Positions 13,673 through 24,577 of a stretch of 64,000 bases of DNA are shown piece after piece. Numbering within the stretch: the first letter of the stretch is position 1; every line of letters starts with the position of its first letter. The notes below the pieces were generated by a model. That model did not search any database and was not told the origin of the DNA. It was given only the letters and a program-made list of their open reading frames with translations. The position numbers and the translations under genes are program-made. The stretch comes from Sinonovacula constricta (Eukaryota; Mollusca; Bivalvia; Cardiida; Solecurtidae): positions 49,508,772-49,572,771 of the forward strand of contig CM017558.1 in NCBI GenBank assembly GCA_007844125.1, written 5' to 3'.

Positions 13673-14459
13673 AACGCATTACCATGAATAAAAAACACTT
13701 TTGCGTAACTATAAACTAGTCACATCATTTTGTCAAAGAGACACCTAGTGTTTACCACAGATTCGATATCTATAGTACGGTATATATATTAGTAGTCGAT
13801 TACATGGTCTTCCTATTTGAATAGTGATAAAAAGTGATAATACAAAGCTCGAAAGCACAGACCCATAAGAACCATGAAATCTTACCACCTCTTCTCTCCT
13901 TCGTTTTTTATAGCTTCAACACGAATAATGTTGGATATTTTTCAAACACAACCCAAAACGGTTGCTGGACCTGGTAGCGCATTCGATAGAGTCTCGGCTC
14001 CGGGCAAGGAAGGCCCTGGCTGTTGACTAAAGACATTAAAAATTTTAGTCATAAAAACATCTATTTTGCTATAGCTGAAGCAAGTATAAGTGTAGTTCCA
14101 CGACTATTAAGTGCGCTGTTGGGACTTTATTTCATGTTTAGAATTATTATTTAACCGTTAAACTGATTCAACCTTTTTTTCTCTTATATATGTTAAACAT
14201 TTGTTCACTGGCGCGGCCATGCTGCAGTCTGAAAAGAGACTTTATGTAAAAGGACGAGGTATTAAAGAATGACGCTTATTAGTAGCACTTACAAATCTAC
14301 TTAAAGTTTTATTCATACGTGTTGTTGTCGTTTTTTCATCCCAATCGTTTGTTAGAATATATCTCTCCACATATGCTTGCATAAGTTAGGTATTGAAAAC
14401 GGTTAATACAAATATGTGGTCGGAGTTTTAAGGCTTACACAAATTGACCAGTTTCCCAA
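13673..14459. other. Intergenic, no gene recognised
   Basis: Ordinary AT-rich sequence up to the assembly gap. A GC-richer patch at 13955-14030 resembles eroded interspersed repeat, but I could not classify it. Confidence 0.5.
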
Positions 14460-14559
14460 NNNNNNNNNNNNNNNNNNNNNNNNNNNNNNNNNNNNNNNNN
14501 NNNNNNNNNNNNNNNNNNNNNNNNNNNNNNNNNNNNNNNNNNNNNNNNNNNNNNNNNNN
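14460..14559. other. Assembly gap (100 N)
   Basis: Exactly 100 undetermined bases, the usual placeholder for a gap of unknown size. It abuts a GA microsatellite, the probable cause of the break. Reading frames crossing it have no meaning. Confidence 0.99.
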
Positions 14560-14575
14560 AGAGAGAGAGAGAGGG

Positions 14576-14626
<51 letters not shown>
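14560..14626. repeat. GA dinucleotide microsatellite at the gap edge
   Basis: A (GA)n run with one short G interruption follows the gap directly. Its true length is unknown because the left end is inside the gap. Confidence 0.95.
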
Positions 14627-14628
<2 letters not shown>

Positions 14629-15358
14629 AATTTATGTATCCTATTTACTGTTTTAAAGGGTGGACAAACCACGTACCGAGGATCCCGGCGTATTAATATG
14701 CCACTACTTTCGCAGAAATCATACGCAGTAAATTGGCTACGCCGCAATCACCGCCGAAGGCATGGTACCATAGAGTTTACCATTTGAAACTTAATGATTA
14801 TAAGAGATATAACTGCGTGTCAGTCGTTACATTCACGTCACTGAGTTTTAGTCACATGTTTACTATGACGGGTGAAGACAAGTAGCCAATTTTGGCTACG
14901 CATTGTACATTAGTTCTGTGTATAAATATAAATATTAAACAATATTGATTTTTACAACTAAATATTTATTAATAACATGTGAAGTATTACATACAGACAG
15001 GCATCGCCGTCTTTGTAGAGAACGTTTTTTATCAGCAATGTTTGAAAGTAGTCCCTGGCCATAATCCTTAGAGCGCTTTCACACTGTCGGGGTTTGATAT
15101 ATACCTGTAGTTTATGCAGTCGATCTAGAAGTCTTGTCAAGAATAAATACATAAAAGAAAGTTCAACCTACAGTAGTGTTGCTGTAAATGTGGCAAAGGT
15201 CAGAACCAGCGTTTGGAAATCGCGTGTTTTAGTCTGCTTAAGTGCTTCGAACAGATGAATACTGTATATGGTGGGTTCAGCCACACTCCGCTTATTAATG
15301 AACAGAAAGACCTATTGTCACCTTTGGATTGCTCCCATGTGATTTGCATAACAGATGT
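14627..15358. other. Intergenic, no gene recognised
   Basis: No supported exon, RNA gene or tandem repeat. Only short open frames without recognisable motifs. Confidence 0.5.
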
Positions 15359-15748
15359 GAAAAATGCATGAACAATGGGTGTGTAGTCAAGTCAAAACAG
15401 GCCATGCCACTATAGGGGTGGTTACACTAAATACCGACCGGAAGTAGAATGTGTGACATGGACTTGTTCTCTTTAGTAACAGTCGGTTGCTATGTTTTAG
15501 CATTAAATTTCCTATTTTGAAGGTAATCTGAACCTTTTGATATCAAAAGGAAACTATGTAGAATTAAAAGAAAGCTAAAGTCTTTAACCCCTATGCACAA
15601 TAATGGACTGATCCACTTTTACAGGAAGTACATATTTCATTGTAATTAGGCGGTTACCGACTGGCAATTTGGCGGTATGCGCAGTCTATGAAGCTTAACC
15701 TGCCTACAAGTTGCAAACGTTGCGTTATTTCTGGGTCTTTCTGATAGA
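15359..15748 (+). repeat. 390-bp direct repeat, left copy (includes truncated MITE-like copy 2)
   Basis: This block matches 17155-17544 at a constant offset of 1796 bp. I found one mismatch, at 15373 (c against a). From about 15418 it consists of the MITE-like repeat, which stops abruptly at 15748 where the 1.4-kb segment begins. The right copy continues to the natural end of that repeat. Confidence 0.9.
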
Positions 15749-16463
15749 AATATAGTTATTATTAAATAATTCAGGTAACCTAATTTTTTATACCAAAATA
15801 AAATATCTTCAATTAAAACATCAAGTGAACGATACACGTGAACCCCCACTAATACTAAAACTCTTTTATCTTTGTTACGTCAACAATCTTCTTGAAATGG
15901 CCATAAGCCGGATGTTGGGTGTAACGAACGATAACTCTGCGTAGATGGGTGACAGAAAGGTAATTGTAGGATTAATTAACAATCAATAAATATAGTCACA
16001 AATACAGAAACACAAAGCATTAAGTTTTTGTGTCAAATATATCACAAAAGATAGATTAAAGGCGCATTTACCAAATATCCGGACTGACTACTTTTTAAAT
16101 ACATAAATTTCATGCCGTAAGTGGAGGTTCTTATATATATAAATATATTTAAAATTATTCCTGTCACCAGCCGGACAAAAATGAGTTCTACCTATTTATA
16201 TAATAGGATGTGAAATAAAAGGCGGAATCCCGTAGAAGAACAAAATCGTCAAATATTAACACTAGTATGTCAAACCTGGATAACCAAGATACAAATGTGA
16301 TTATAAAATTCATCACTAAATTAAAATATCAATTAACCATCTACCGGAACACACAGAAATACACCATGTAGTAAAACGTGGTACGAGTTTTTATTCAGCA
16401 AAGGACGAGAGAAACCATCTCTTCCTCTTTAAAGTGATCTCACTGGTCTTGCTACCCGAACCC

Positions 16464-16543
16464 CATCGTCGGATACCCACGGTTGATTCTATTACGTTAC
16501 TCTCCATTCATGACCCGTGGGCAAATTGCTACTCATTTCGTCG
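16464..16543 (+). repeat. Inverted repeat, left arm (copy 1)
   Basis: Reverse complement of 16940-17019 with two mismatches in 80 bp. The arm ends about 10 bases from the stop of the Cys-rich ORF. Confidence 0.95.
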
Positions 16544-16552
16544 GTTTGTTTA

Positions 16553-16834
16553 TTATGAAATGTCACAATCCGATTGGTTCGCTGAGACCATCCAGCGAAT
16601 CTGCCAACCAATCAAGTTTACGCTTTCATACCACTTCGATAGCATTGTCGTAAGTTTATTTACGCACAAATTACAAGCAACGTCACTGTCTTCATGGGCA
16701 AGTATACAGATTTCGTTTAAAACCGACGTGTATTTTTCAATACTTGCTGGAGTGCCCAAAGATCTGTAAGAACATTTGTCGCGGATCGCTGACAGACATA
16801 TTTTACACTTGCGATGCGCTGTACCGGTCGCCAT
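16553..16834 (-). CDS. Cys-rich ORF, possible ZAD-like zinc-binding first exon (copy 1)
   Basis: A 93-residue frame begins at an ATG in good context (aaacATGG). It starts with MATGTAHRKCKICLSAIRD and has a second Cys pair about 45 residues later (ACNLC). Two C-x2-C pairs at roughly this distance recall ZAD-type or similar zinc-binding modules at the N-terminus of animal regulatory proteins; that is inference from Cys spacing only. After the second pair, the sequence aagtg|gtatga is a possible splice donor, so the true exon may end near residue 66 and the remaining residues may be intron. No downstream exon was found. It sits between the arms of the inverted repeat and is duplicated with no difference seen at 20913-21194. 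It could be a first exon of a host gene captured by a mobile unit, or a chance ORF. The opposite-strand 111-codon frame is treated as its shadow. Confidence 0.35.
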   Translation of the reverse strand: MATGTAHRKCKICLSAIRDKCSYRSLGTPASIEKYTSVLNEICILAHEDSDVACNLCVNKLTTMLSKWYESVNLIGWQIRWMVSANQSDCDIS

Positions 16835-16939
16835 GTTTACGTTCTCAGGTCACCGTATTGATCTTCCGATTGAAGAGTATTTAATTTTGTAACGTATCAT
16901 CTGTTTAGATAATGTCTGTTCTGTTCTATTCAAACAGAA

Positions 16940-17019
16940 CGACGAAATGAGTAGCAATTTGCCCACGGGTGATGAATGGAGAATAACGTAATAGAATCAA
17001 CCGTGGGTATCCGACGATG
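16940..17019 (-). repeat. Inverted repeat, right arm (copy 1)
   Basis: Pairs with 16464-16543. With the left arm it could form a long hairpin with a loop of about 396 bases. Confidence 0.95.
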
Positions 17020-17154
17020 CCCGAACCCTTACCTACTTCACATAGCTACTATATCGAGAACCTATAAGGCTGGAAAGTTGAAGATGGAACGGTTCGTCGT
17101 ACACAAAAGTTATGTCTAACAGTTCTCATTGTCGGTTTGTTTAAAGCAGTGAAT

Positions 17155-17675
17155 GAAAAATGCATGAAAAATGGGTGTGTAGTCAAGTCAAAACAGGCCA
17201 TGCCACTATAGGGGTGGTTACACTAAATACCGACCGGAAGTAGAATGTGTGACATGGACTTGTTCTCTTTAGTAACAGTCGGTTGCTATGTTTTAGCATT
17301 AAATTTCCTATTTTGAAGGTAATCTGAACCTTTTGATATCAAAAGGAAACTATGTAGAATTAAAAGAAAGCTAAAGTCTTTAACCCCTATGCACAATAAT
17401 GGACTGATCCACTTTTACAGGAAGTACATATTTCATTGTAATTAGGCGGTTACCGACTGGCAATTTGGCGGTATGCGCAGTCTATGAAGCTTAACCTGCC
17501 TACAAGTTGCAAACGTTGCGTTATTTCTGGGTCTTTCTGATAGACAATAAAAAGCTCGTTTCACCTATATACGGTTATGGGGGTCCATCATAACTTGGTC
17601 ATGGTGCAATTTGTTCCCATCTTTTAGCGATTCACTATAGAATATAGAACAAACTTATTTAGTGGCGTCTAACCT
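17155..17675 (+). repeat. 390-bp direct repeat, right copy, continuing into full-length MITE-like copy 3
   Basis: 17155-17544 repeats 15359-15748. The MITE-like portion begins near 17213 and runs past the end of the direct repeat to about 17675 (ggcgtctaac), the same end as copy 1 at 13371. This copy is therefore complete, whereas copy 2 is cut. Confidence 0.85.
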
Positions 17676-18828
17676 ATACGTTAACGCCATTGCGTCCGAC
17701 CTAATCTCCTCAAGATTCTGAATAAAAGCAAGGGAGATCACTGCGAATGAGACTGCCACTTTCGAGGTTCTGTGCAAACGTTCCGAAAAGACCGAAGATG
17801 GATTATGGAGAGCCATGTTAACGGCCACGCACCTGTTCATAATTTTGAAAAAAAGAAAGAAATAACGATTAGAATAAACAAGTATTATTAAAATGATAAT
17901 ATCTCGTAAAAATTAAAACAAAAAGTACATGTAAAACAAGGGAAATAACCAATATATTTCAAAAGGACACAGTGGAAATGCACGTGTAGATTTTTTCCAT
18001 TGACAGATGCTTTGCAATTTCATTTAAACGCAATGTGGTAAACAGAACAATAGCATGTATGCTTATATAAGAAAAATCAACAACATAATTTATGTCTAAT
18101 GAAACTAATTTATTGGCATTACATCCTTAAAGAATTGTCATTTATCAATACAAATCTGATGAATAAATAAAACTGTAGGAACGACACTTTTCACCATCAT
18201 ATCATAAGAAAGATAATTAAGACACAATGAGTTTATGCAATTTTTAAGCAATGCCTTCATTATACATACTTTATTGTGGCTTAGCGTTGTTAAGACATAT
18301 GTAATGTAACATGAAACAGACGTATCATTTTAGACAGATTTATCCCTATTAGTTAGTGGTATATTGTTCCAAAACACAATTTTACAAATGGTGCAGTCAC
18401 ACTTATTGCATTAACGTATGTAAGCGTAAGATGAAAATTGCATACAAATATTTTTTCTAAGATTCCGTTTCTATCATACGCTAGAGTGTGACTGCACAAT
18501 AAGAACTGACCTGTCCAGTTAGTAAACCATTTTCCCCATCGCTTAGACAAAGTTAAGGGTTCCCGTTTGGTGTTGGTTTCTTTGATCTTTCACAACATAT
18601 TGACATCATCTTAAAGCGAGACGGCCGGATTTTACCGTAAAAGGAGTCTTAGTGTTATTCTGGCATGAACAAAAATAAAATGTTTTGTGTTAAACCTTAA
18701 TTTGCAAAACAATGGCCGATTGAACATACATATGAGTTAACCCCATATCAAGACATAAGTAGGGAAGGCGTTACTATTTTTCTAGGAGTTTGCACTTCAT
18801 GATTAACGATTTGGGGCATTTTTTTCTT
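17676..18828. other. Intergenic, no gene recognised; contains a short hairpin element
   Basis: AT-rich DNA without convincing coding sequence. At 18391-18403 and 18485-18497 there are perfect 13-bp inverted repeats (gtgcagtcacact and its complement) about 80 bp apart, possibly a remnant of a small foldback or MITE element. Confidence 0.5.
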
Positions 18829-18834
18829 TTTATT
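18829..18834 (-). terminator. Possible polyadenylation signal (AATAAA) for the acidic exon
   Basis: AATAAA on the minus strand, 86 nt after the stop codon of the 18921-19268 exon. A single hexamer in AT-rich DNA is weak evidence by itself, but the position fits a 3' end. Confidence 0.4.
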
Positions 18835-18920
18835 TGTAATCTGTATTTCGATATTATTACAATGCAAATAAGTAAAAAAAAAAAAACACATCCAAACCCA
18901 ATAGGTTCGCCTTAATTGAT

Positions 18921-19268
18921 TCAATATTCAAAGTCATCATAATAATCCTCGACATCTTCTTCCTCCTCTTCCACGATACACGTTGTGTCCATATATGATA
19001 TATCTTCCTCTGCTCGAGAACGTGCGTTTGTGTCACCATTATAACTTCTAGATGTGTCCATTTCTGGTTGATGTCGCTCAGTTATTGGCCCGAGCATCCC
19101 TAACGAAAGTTCTGATTGGCCAGAATTCACAACAGGAAGTGATGTAATATTATCACCGGAAATAGCCTCCATACCAAAAGTTGTTTCTCGTTCCAACGGC
19201 TTCCTTACCATGCTCACGGCGGCCTTCACCTTGGTAACTGCTGCAGCAACATTCATCTTTCTTGTGGC
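18921..19268 (-). CDS. Acidic C-terminal exon; candidate alternative last exon of the LRRC74-like gene
   Basis: A good acceptor (ttgcggttgcag|GCC) opens a frame of 115 codons ending in TGA. It starts ATRKMNVAAAVTKVKAAV and ends in an acidic Asp/Glu/Tyr-rich tail (EEEEEDVEDYYDDFEY). The frame begins at phase 0. The nearest upstream coding sequence on this strand is the last exon of the LRRC74-like gene. That exon contains an internal phase-0 GT site (tctaag|gtaata, after ...HRDMSK), so splicing from it would give an isoform with an acidic instead of a basic tail. Otherwise it is the terminal exon of an unidentified gene whose other exons I could not find in 19.3-24.2 kb. Composition and length support a real exon; the link to LRRC74 is inference. 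Confidence 0.45.
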   Translation of the reverse strand, partial: ATRKMNVAAAVTKVKAAVSMVRKPLERETTFGMEAISGDNITSLPVVNSGQSELSLGMLGPITERHQPEMDTSRSYNGDTNARSRAEEDISYMDTTCIVEEEEEDVEDYYDDFEY

Positions 19269-20110
19269 CTGCAACCGCAATACAATTTAATTAGGAGTTG
19301 GAGTATTTATAATATTATTAGAGATTTTTTTACATAATTTCTTAGTTTTCGTACATGTTTGCACTGAAGGTAGACCCACCTTTCAGAATCGTGTACAGTG
19401 TGTATTCAGCTTTGCTAAAGTGAAAAAATGTAATTTTTACATATGTTGCTCCTTAATCATTTTAAATATTCCGAATAAAATCCGTGCTTTGCGACCCGAA
19501 ATAAAATATCCCGTACACTAAGACGATGTGATTACAAATTATGTACTAGCCGATGGGATTGCTTTTGAAATCTGTCTAAATTTTGGTTTGTTTTTCTGTT
19601 TTCTGTTAAACCATCTTTCCCTTCTTGTATTATACAATATTGTACTACTGGCCAAGTCTTAATTATAGACTTTTTCTGTCTGTGAGACTTGGTTGTGACA
19701 CTATGTTTTCTGCCCGGATACCTATGTACGTAGTAGTAACAGTAGCAGTAATAGTCGTTGTAGTTGTACATATATATAATTCTCCAACTTTCTTGAGACA
19801 TATACAACGTATTTACAAACACGAAGGAACTTCCCCACACTGTCGGTGCATTACATTGAACTCTGTCTCATGCTCAGGGTATTTTGAACCATGTGACTCA
19901 ATATGTCGATTAGCAATTCGAAAATAGAAGTACCAGACCGGCAGCACAATAACATTATAAAATATAAACAGGACAAATGAATTACTCGAAGGTTCAATTA
20001 TGACAATACTTTATTACTATATTTTAAATCTACGTGTTTATTTTAGATATACAATTATATTAATAACATCCACGACTTATCTGCATTGCATAAAATTGTC
20101 AAACTAATTT
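19269..20110. other. Non-coding, no gene recognised
   Basis: Either intergenic sequence or part of an intron if the acidic exon belongs to the LRRC74-like gene. No motif of note. Confidence 0.5.
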
Positions 20111-21515
20111 TATAGTTATTATTAAATAATTCAGGTAACCTAATTTTTTATACCAAAATAAAATATCTTCAATTAAAACATCAAGTGAACGATACACGTG
20201 AACCCCCACTAATACTAAAACTCTTTTATCTTTGTTACGTCAACAATCTTCTTGAAATGGCCATAAGCCGGATGTTGGGTGTAACGAACGATAACTCTGC
20301 GTAGATGGGTGACAGAAAGGTAATTGTAGGATTAATTAACAATCAATAAATATAGTCACAAATACAGAAACACAAAGCATTAAGTTTTTGTGTCAAATAT
20401 ATCACAAAAGATAGATTAAAGGCGCATTTACCAAATATCCGGACTGACTACTTTTTAAATACATAAATTTCATGCCGTAAGTGGAGGTTCTTATATATAT
20501 AAATATATTTAAAATTATTCCTGTCACCAGCCGGACAAAAATGAGTTCTACCTATTTATATAATAGGATGTGAAATAAAAGGCGGAATCCCGTAGAAGAA
20601 CAAAATCGTCAAATATTAACACTAGTATGTCAAACCTGGATAACCAAGATACAAATGTGATTATAAAATTCATCACTAAATTAAAATATCAATTAACCAT
20701 CTACCGGAACACACAGAAATACACCATGTAGTAAAACGTGGTACGAGTTTTTATTCAGCAAAGGACGAGAGAAACCATCTCTTCCTCTTTAAAGTGATCT
20801 CACTGGTCTTGCTACCCGAACCCCATCGTCGGATACCCACGGTTGATTCTATTACGTTACTCTCCATTCATGACCCGTGGGCAAATTGCTACTCATTTCG
20901 TCGGTTTGTTTATTATGAAATGTCACAATCCGATTGGTTCGCTGAGACCATCCAGCGAATCTGCCAACCAATCAAGTTTACGCTTTCATACCACTTCGAT
21001 AGCATTGTCGTAAGTTTATTTACGCACAAATTACAAGCAACGTCACTGTCTTCATGGGCAAGTATACAGATTTCGTTTAAAACCGACGTGTATTTTTCAA
21101 TACTTGCTGGAGTGCCCAAAGATCTGTAAGAACATTTGTCGCGGATCGCTGACAGACATATTTTACACTTGCGATGCGCTGTACCGGTCGCCATGTTTAC
21201 GTTCTCAGGTCACCGTATTGATCTTCCGATTGAAGAGTATTTAATTTTGTAACGTATCATCTGTTTAGATAATGTCTGTTCTGTTCTATTCAAACAGAAC
21301 GACGAAATGAGTAGCAATTTGCCCACGGGTGATGAATGGAGAATAACGTAATAGAATCAACCGTGGGTATCCGACGATGCCCGAACCCTTACCTACTTCA
21401 CATAGCTACTATATCGAGAACCTATAAGGCTGGAAAGTTGAAGATGGAACGGTTCGTCGTACACAAAAGTTATGTCTAACAGTTCTCATTGTCGGTTTGT
21501 TTAAAGCAGTGAATG
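20111..21515. mobile_element. 1405-bp duplicated segment, copy 2
   Basis: Same as 15751-17155 at an offset of 4360 bp, with no difference noticed. Inverted-repeat arms are at 20824-20903 and 21300-21379. Flanking bases differ from those of copy 1 (aaactaattt before, tcacag after), which defines the edges. Here it lies in unique sequence without flanking direct repeats. The lack of divergence implies a recent event or an assembly duplicate. Confidence 0.75.
20913..21194 (-). CDS. Cys-rich ORF, possible ZAD-like first exon (copy 2)
   Basis: Codes for the same 93 residues as 16553-16834, with the same ATG context, Cys pairs and flanking inverted repeats. Which copy is the source cannot be decided from the window. 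Conservation of the frame is not informative because the whole segment is conserved. Confidence 0.35.
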   Translation of the reverse strand: MATGTAHRKCKICLSAIRDKCSYRSLGTPASIEKYTSVLNEICILAHEDSDVACNLCVNKLTTMLSKWYESVNLIGWQIRWMVSANQSDCDIS

Positions 21516-24288
21516 TCACAGTTTTTTTTTTCATCGCCTGCTTTGATTTTCATTAATTAAGTACACAAATCAGAGCATGTTTAAAGGTGACATGATTATC
21601 AGCCTGTAAATCTGACGTGTGCACTAATCCACTTTGCCTCAGTTCGATTTGATAAAATATGGAAACGTGAGCGTATATTTTATTGTACATTTCACAATAC
21701 AGAAGTGAACGAGACACTGTACCATCTGCAATTTGAAAATAGATGCGGGAAAGTTAGACACAATTTACTGCCATGTTGCTGTAAGTGTGTAAGTGTGACA
21801 AAGGGCGGAAGCAGTATTTACATGTTTAGCCTGTTCACACGGTCGGGGCGGATTTATACTATATTAAGTGGCTTCGGCCAGCGGCCGCGTTTACTGGAAA
21901 ACAAAATATTGATGTACCTGGAAATATAGTGTGATACTATGGACTTATTTTAATAATCAGATTGCATCAAGACTTCCAAAATGATCGTTAGGTCACATGT
22001 GAATAAACCTATATAAAACCGTGTCAAACAGGTAACTGTGTTTTTTCCCCATATATGCTAAGATTTACATGCGTCTGTGCCGTAAGACTACGTTTGTCAT
22101 CGGGTTTACCCGGTTTGATAGTTGCTCATATTCACAATATCTAAATCAGTAAATGAGAAATTACATTTGTTTATATTGCCCCGTATTACCATTGGAGATG
22201 CATGCATGTATGTAGTACTCTCTAATTTTGCAGCAGCTACTGCTAGATATATTGGCGCCAGACAACCAGTGATTTCATTTTGCCTGAATAGCATTTTCCA
22301 AAGATACAAAATGTGTGTTTCTATATAAAAGTAGTATAATATAAGTTAATATTTTAGCTTGCCCATAAAAACTTTATGTTTTTTTTTAATTAGCCTATTT
22401 AAAAAGAGTCCACGACCTATGTGAGATAAATATTAGGAATTATTCCTCAGTAGTAACTGTACATTACAAACAAATTAGCTTTTCTTTCCTTATTTTTACT
22501 TTTTGATTTGTTAGACTTGTTGAATGGAACTGATTTCAATGTTAATTGTGTGTTACTGTTACCTTTTATATAATTCTATTTGTGTCTTATTTGTATTAAA
22601 TTGTATATAACTTTTACCAACCTTACTAAACTGGATGATTGTTCTTGTTATAAATCATACAAGAATAACACATAGAAGAAAGAAAATGCATATTTAGTTT
22701 CAATAAATTATTAATTTTTATAATATATAAATAAGTTTAAGAAATGACTAAGTCTTTGATAAATAGGAAAATGCCGATTAAACGTTTCAAATCATAAAAA
22801 GAGGAAAGAGATTTATTTCTTTCTTATTGTTTTATTACTGTATTTTTCTATCATAGTCCTAATGGGCTTTTACCCATTTTAACACTAATCCATGTAAGAT
22901 ATGATTTGCATCCTGTGAGTTCTCACTAGTTTCAAAATGAACAAAGAATACTTTTTCTGCCGCAGCTATCGACCAACTATCCACCAAAATCGGATTTAAC
23001 ACAAAACAAAATAGTAATGATAAGTAGAAACAAGGGTTGAACAATGGAAGTTAATAAAGCCCTTTAGAACCAGCGCTTTCAATCATATTAAGGCATAATC
23101 TTTTGTTTGTATGTAAACAGTTTAGGTAAGCATTGATATATTTAAATATAACCGAAGTCTTTCTTAAGTCATCTTTTTCTAGCCATTATTTCGACAGTAT
23201 GGCCCGATGCCAATTTCCTTAATAAAACAAGCCAAGACTCACGTGACGGCTATTTTATTTAGGTTCGGGTTTTGTTGACTTTCTGTAATTGTCTATATTA
23301 TCAACATGTATTAATAGAGGGGAAATACTCTTACTTGCAAAAATGCATTGCATTATCTCCCTTGTAGGCAGATATTTCATATTCACGTGCTGCAGAAAAA
23401 AAGACAACACAATTCATCCTGTTGTAACCAACAAGATAGACTTAAACTCAATATTTACATTTGTTCTCATTTTATTAAATAAATATAAATCATGAGCAAG
23501 ATTGCTTGAGCATATTTTGAATAAAAAAACACATCTATTACATTGAGTTGAAACTAACTAGCGAAAGTGTAAGTAAAAATATTTTTTTCCTTTCATAACG
23601 AGAAGAAGAAACATATATACGAATTAATATCTTATGATGCACGGGTTATTAACATCCCCACGTAGAAAGAAAGTATGAAAAACACTTTAACGTTTGATCA
23701 GGGAAAGAAGTGTGCAGGTAAGTGATATAACACCTTTCAACTATTTGTTAATGTTAAGAATGCTATTTTTTCCAGTATTGTATAACCGTCATTTTTTAAG
23801 ATAAATAATAAGAAAATGTGAATTGTAAGCACAAAGTGAAGATATAATAACGGTTTAATGAACAAGATATCATTGAGAAAAGTATCATATAGAAATATAA
23901 TAAATATAAAATGCAATGTTATGTACAAACATACAATCGTGATGTCACACCGAATAACAAAGTGATCCAGATTAATTACAAAATACATCTGTGACGTAAA
24001 TAATTTGTAAATATTGCAAAAGTAATAATTTGTAAATATTGCAAAGGTGATGTAATTATAAAATAAAATAAACTTTGAAATGAAAAAAATTCCTATTTAA
24101 TTTAATATGACTCTATTATTTAATCAGCTTATATTCAGCTATTACGATAATAATTGTAAGAGTCACCACAACTGCAAATATAAAATCAAATGCTCATAGA
24201 CAACACCGTAAAATGTCTTTGATCAAAATATTTATATGTTAAAAGGGTTGTTTTGATAAAAAATTGTCGGAATAAAAATGCCAGCAAT
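21516..24288. other. Non-coding, no gene recognised
   Basis: AT-rich sequence with short frames only. A GC-richer patch at 21690-21930 resembles eroded interspersed repeat. A short tandem duplication (ataatttgtaaatattgcaa) lies near 24000-24050. Confidence 0.5.
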
Positions 24289-24294
24289 TTTATT
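24289..24294 (-). terminator. Polyadenylation signal of the LRRC74-like gene
   Basis: AATAAA on the minus strand 284 nt beyond the TAA stop at 24578. This gives a plausible 3' UTR of about 300 nt. The 3' UTR also holds a CRE-like tgacgtc at 24364-24370, probably fortuitous. Confidence 0.6.
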
Positions 24295-24577
24295 CAATAA
24301 AGAAAACAAAGAATTACACACACTGCATTATTCACTTGTGAGGGCGGGATAAAACATGCGTCATGACGTCGCAAATACAAGGCACAACAATGCGTGACAA
24401 ATTAAATAGAAACACCATAACATGACTCATCGGAACTGTACGATAATTACCGATTCGCCATTGTAATACAACGTAGAATGACGGTATTATCCGAACAGTT
24501 CCGAATGTCATTTTGGACATCACAAGTGACGAGCAAACGTGACATTTAAAGCGGTGTACACAACACACGTGAAGTTG

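Larger units (their letters stand above)
15751..17155. mobile_element. 1405-bp duplicated segment, copy 1, with internal 80-bp inverted repeats around a Cys-rich ORF
   Basis: The segment recurs at 20111-21515 at a constant offset of 4360 bp, and I found no difference between the copies in the parts compared. Sequence identity ends abruptly at both edges. Inside, 16464-16543 and 16940-17019 are inverted repeats of each other (80 bp, 2 mismatches) separated by about 400 bp that hold an exon-like minus-strand ORF. I see no terminal inverted repeats or poly-A at the outer edges and no transposase, so the class is unknown: a non-autonomous mobile unit or a recent segmental duplication. In this copy it is flanked by 390-bp direct repeats; copy 2 lacks them. 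A collapsed or mis-joined haplotype is also possible, given the gap 1.2 kb away. Confidence 0.7.

Noticed and set aside
14403..14787. Open frames across the gap on both strands
   Set aside because: They run through 100 N and a GA microsatellite; the residues are meaningless.
16434..16769. 111-codon plus-strand frame, repeated at 20794-21129
   Set aside because: It overlaps the opposite-strand Cys-rich ORF and an inverted-repeat arm, and has no motif. It recurs only because the segment is duplicated.
24332..24568. 78-codon minus-strand frame just past the LRRC74-like stop
   Set aside because: It lies in the 3' UTR, before the AATAAA, and has no recognisable features.
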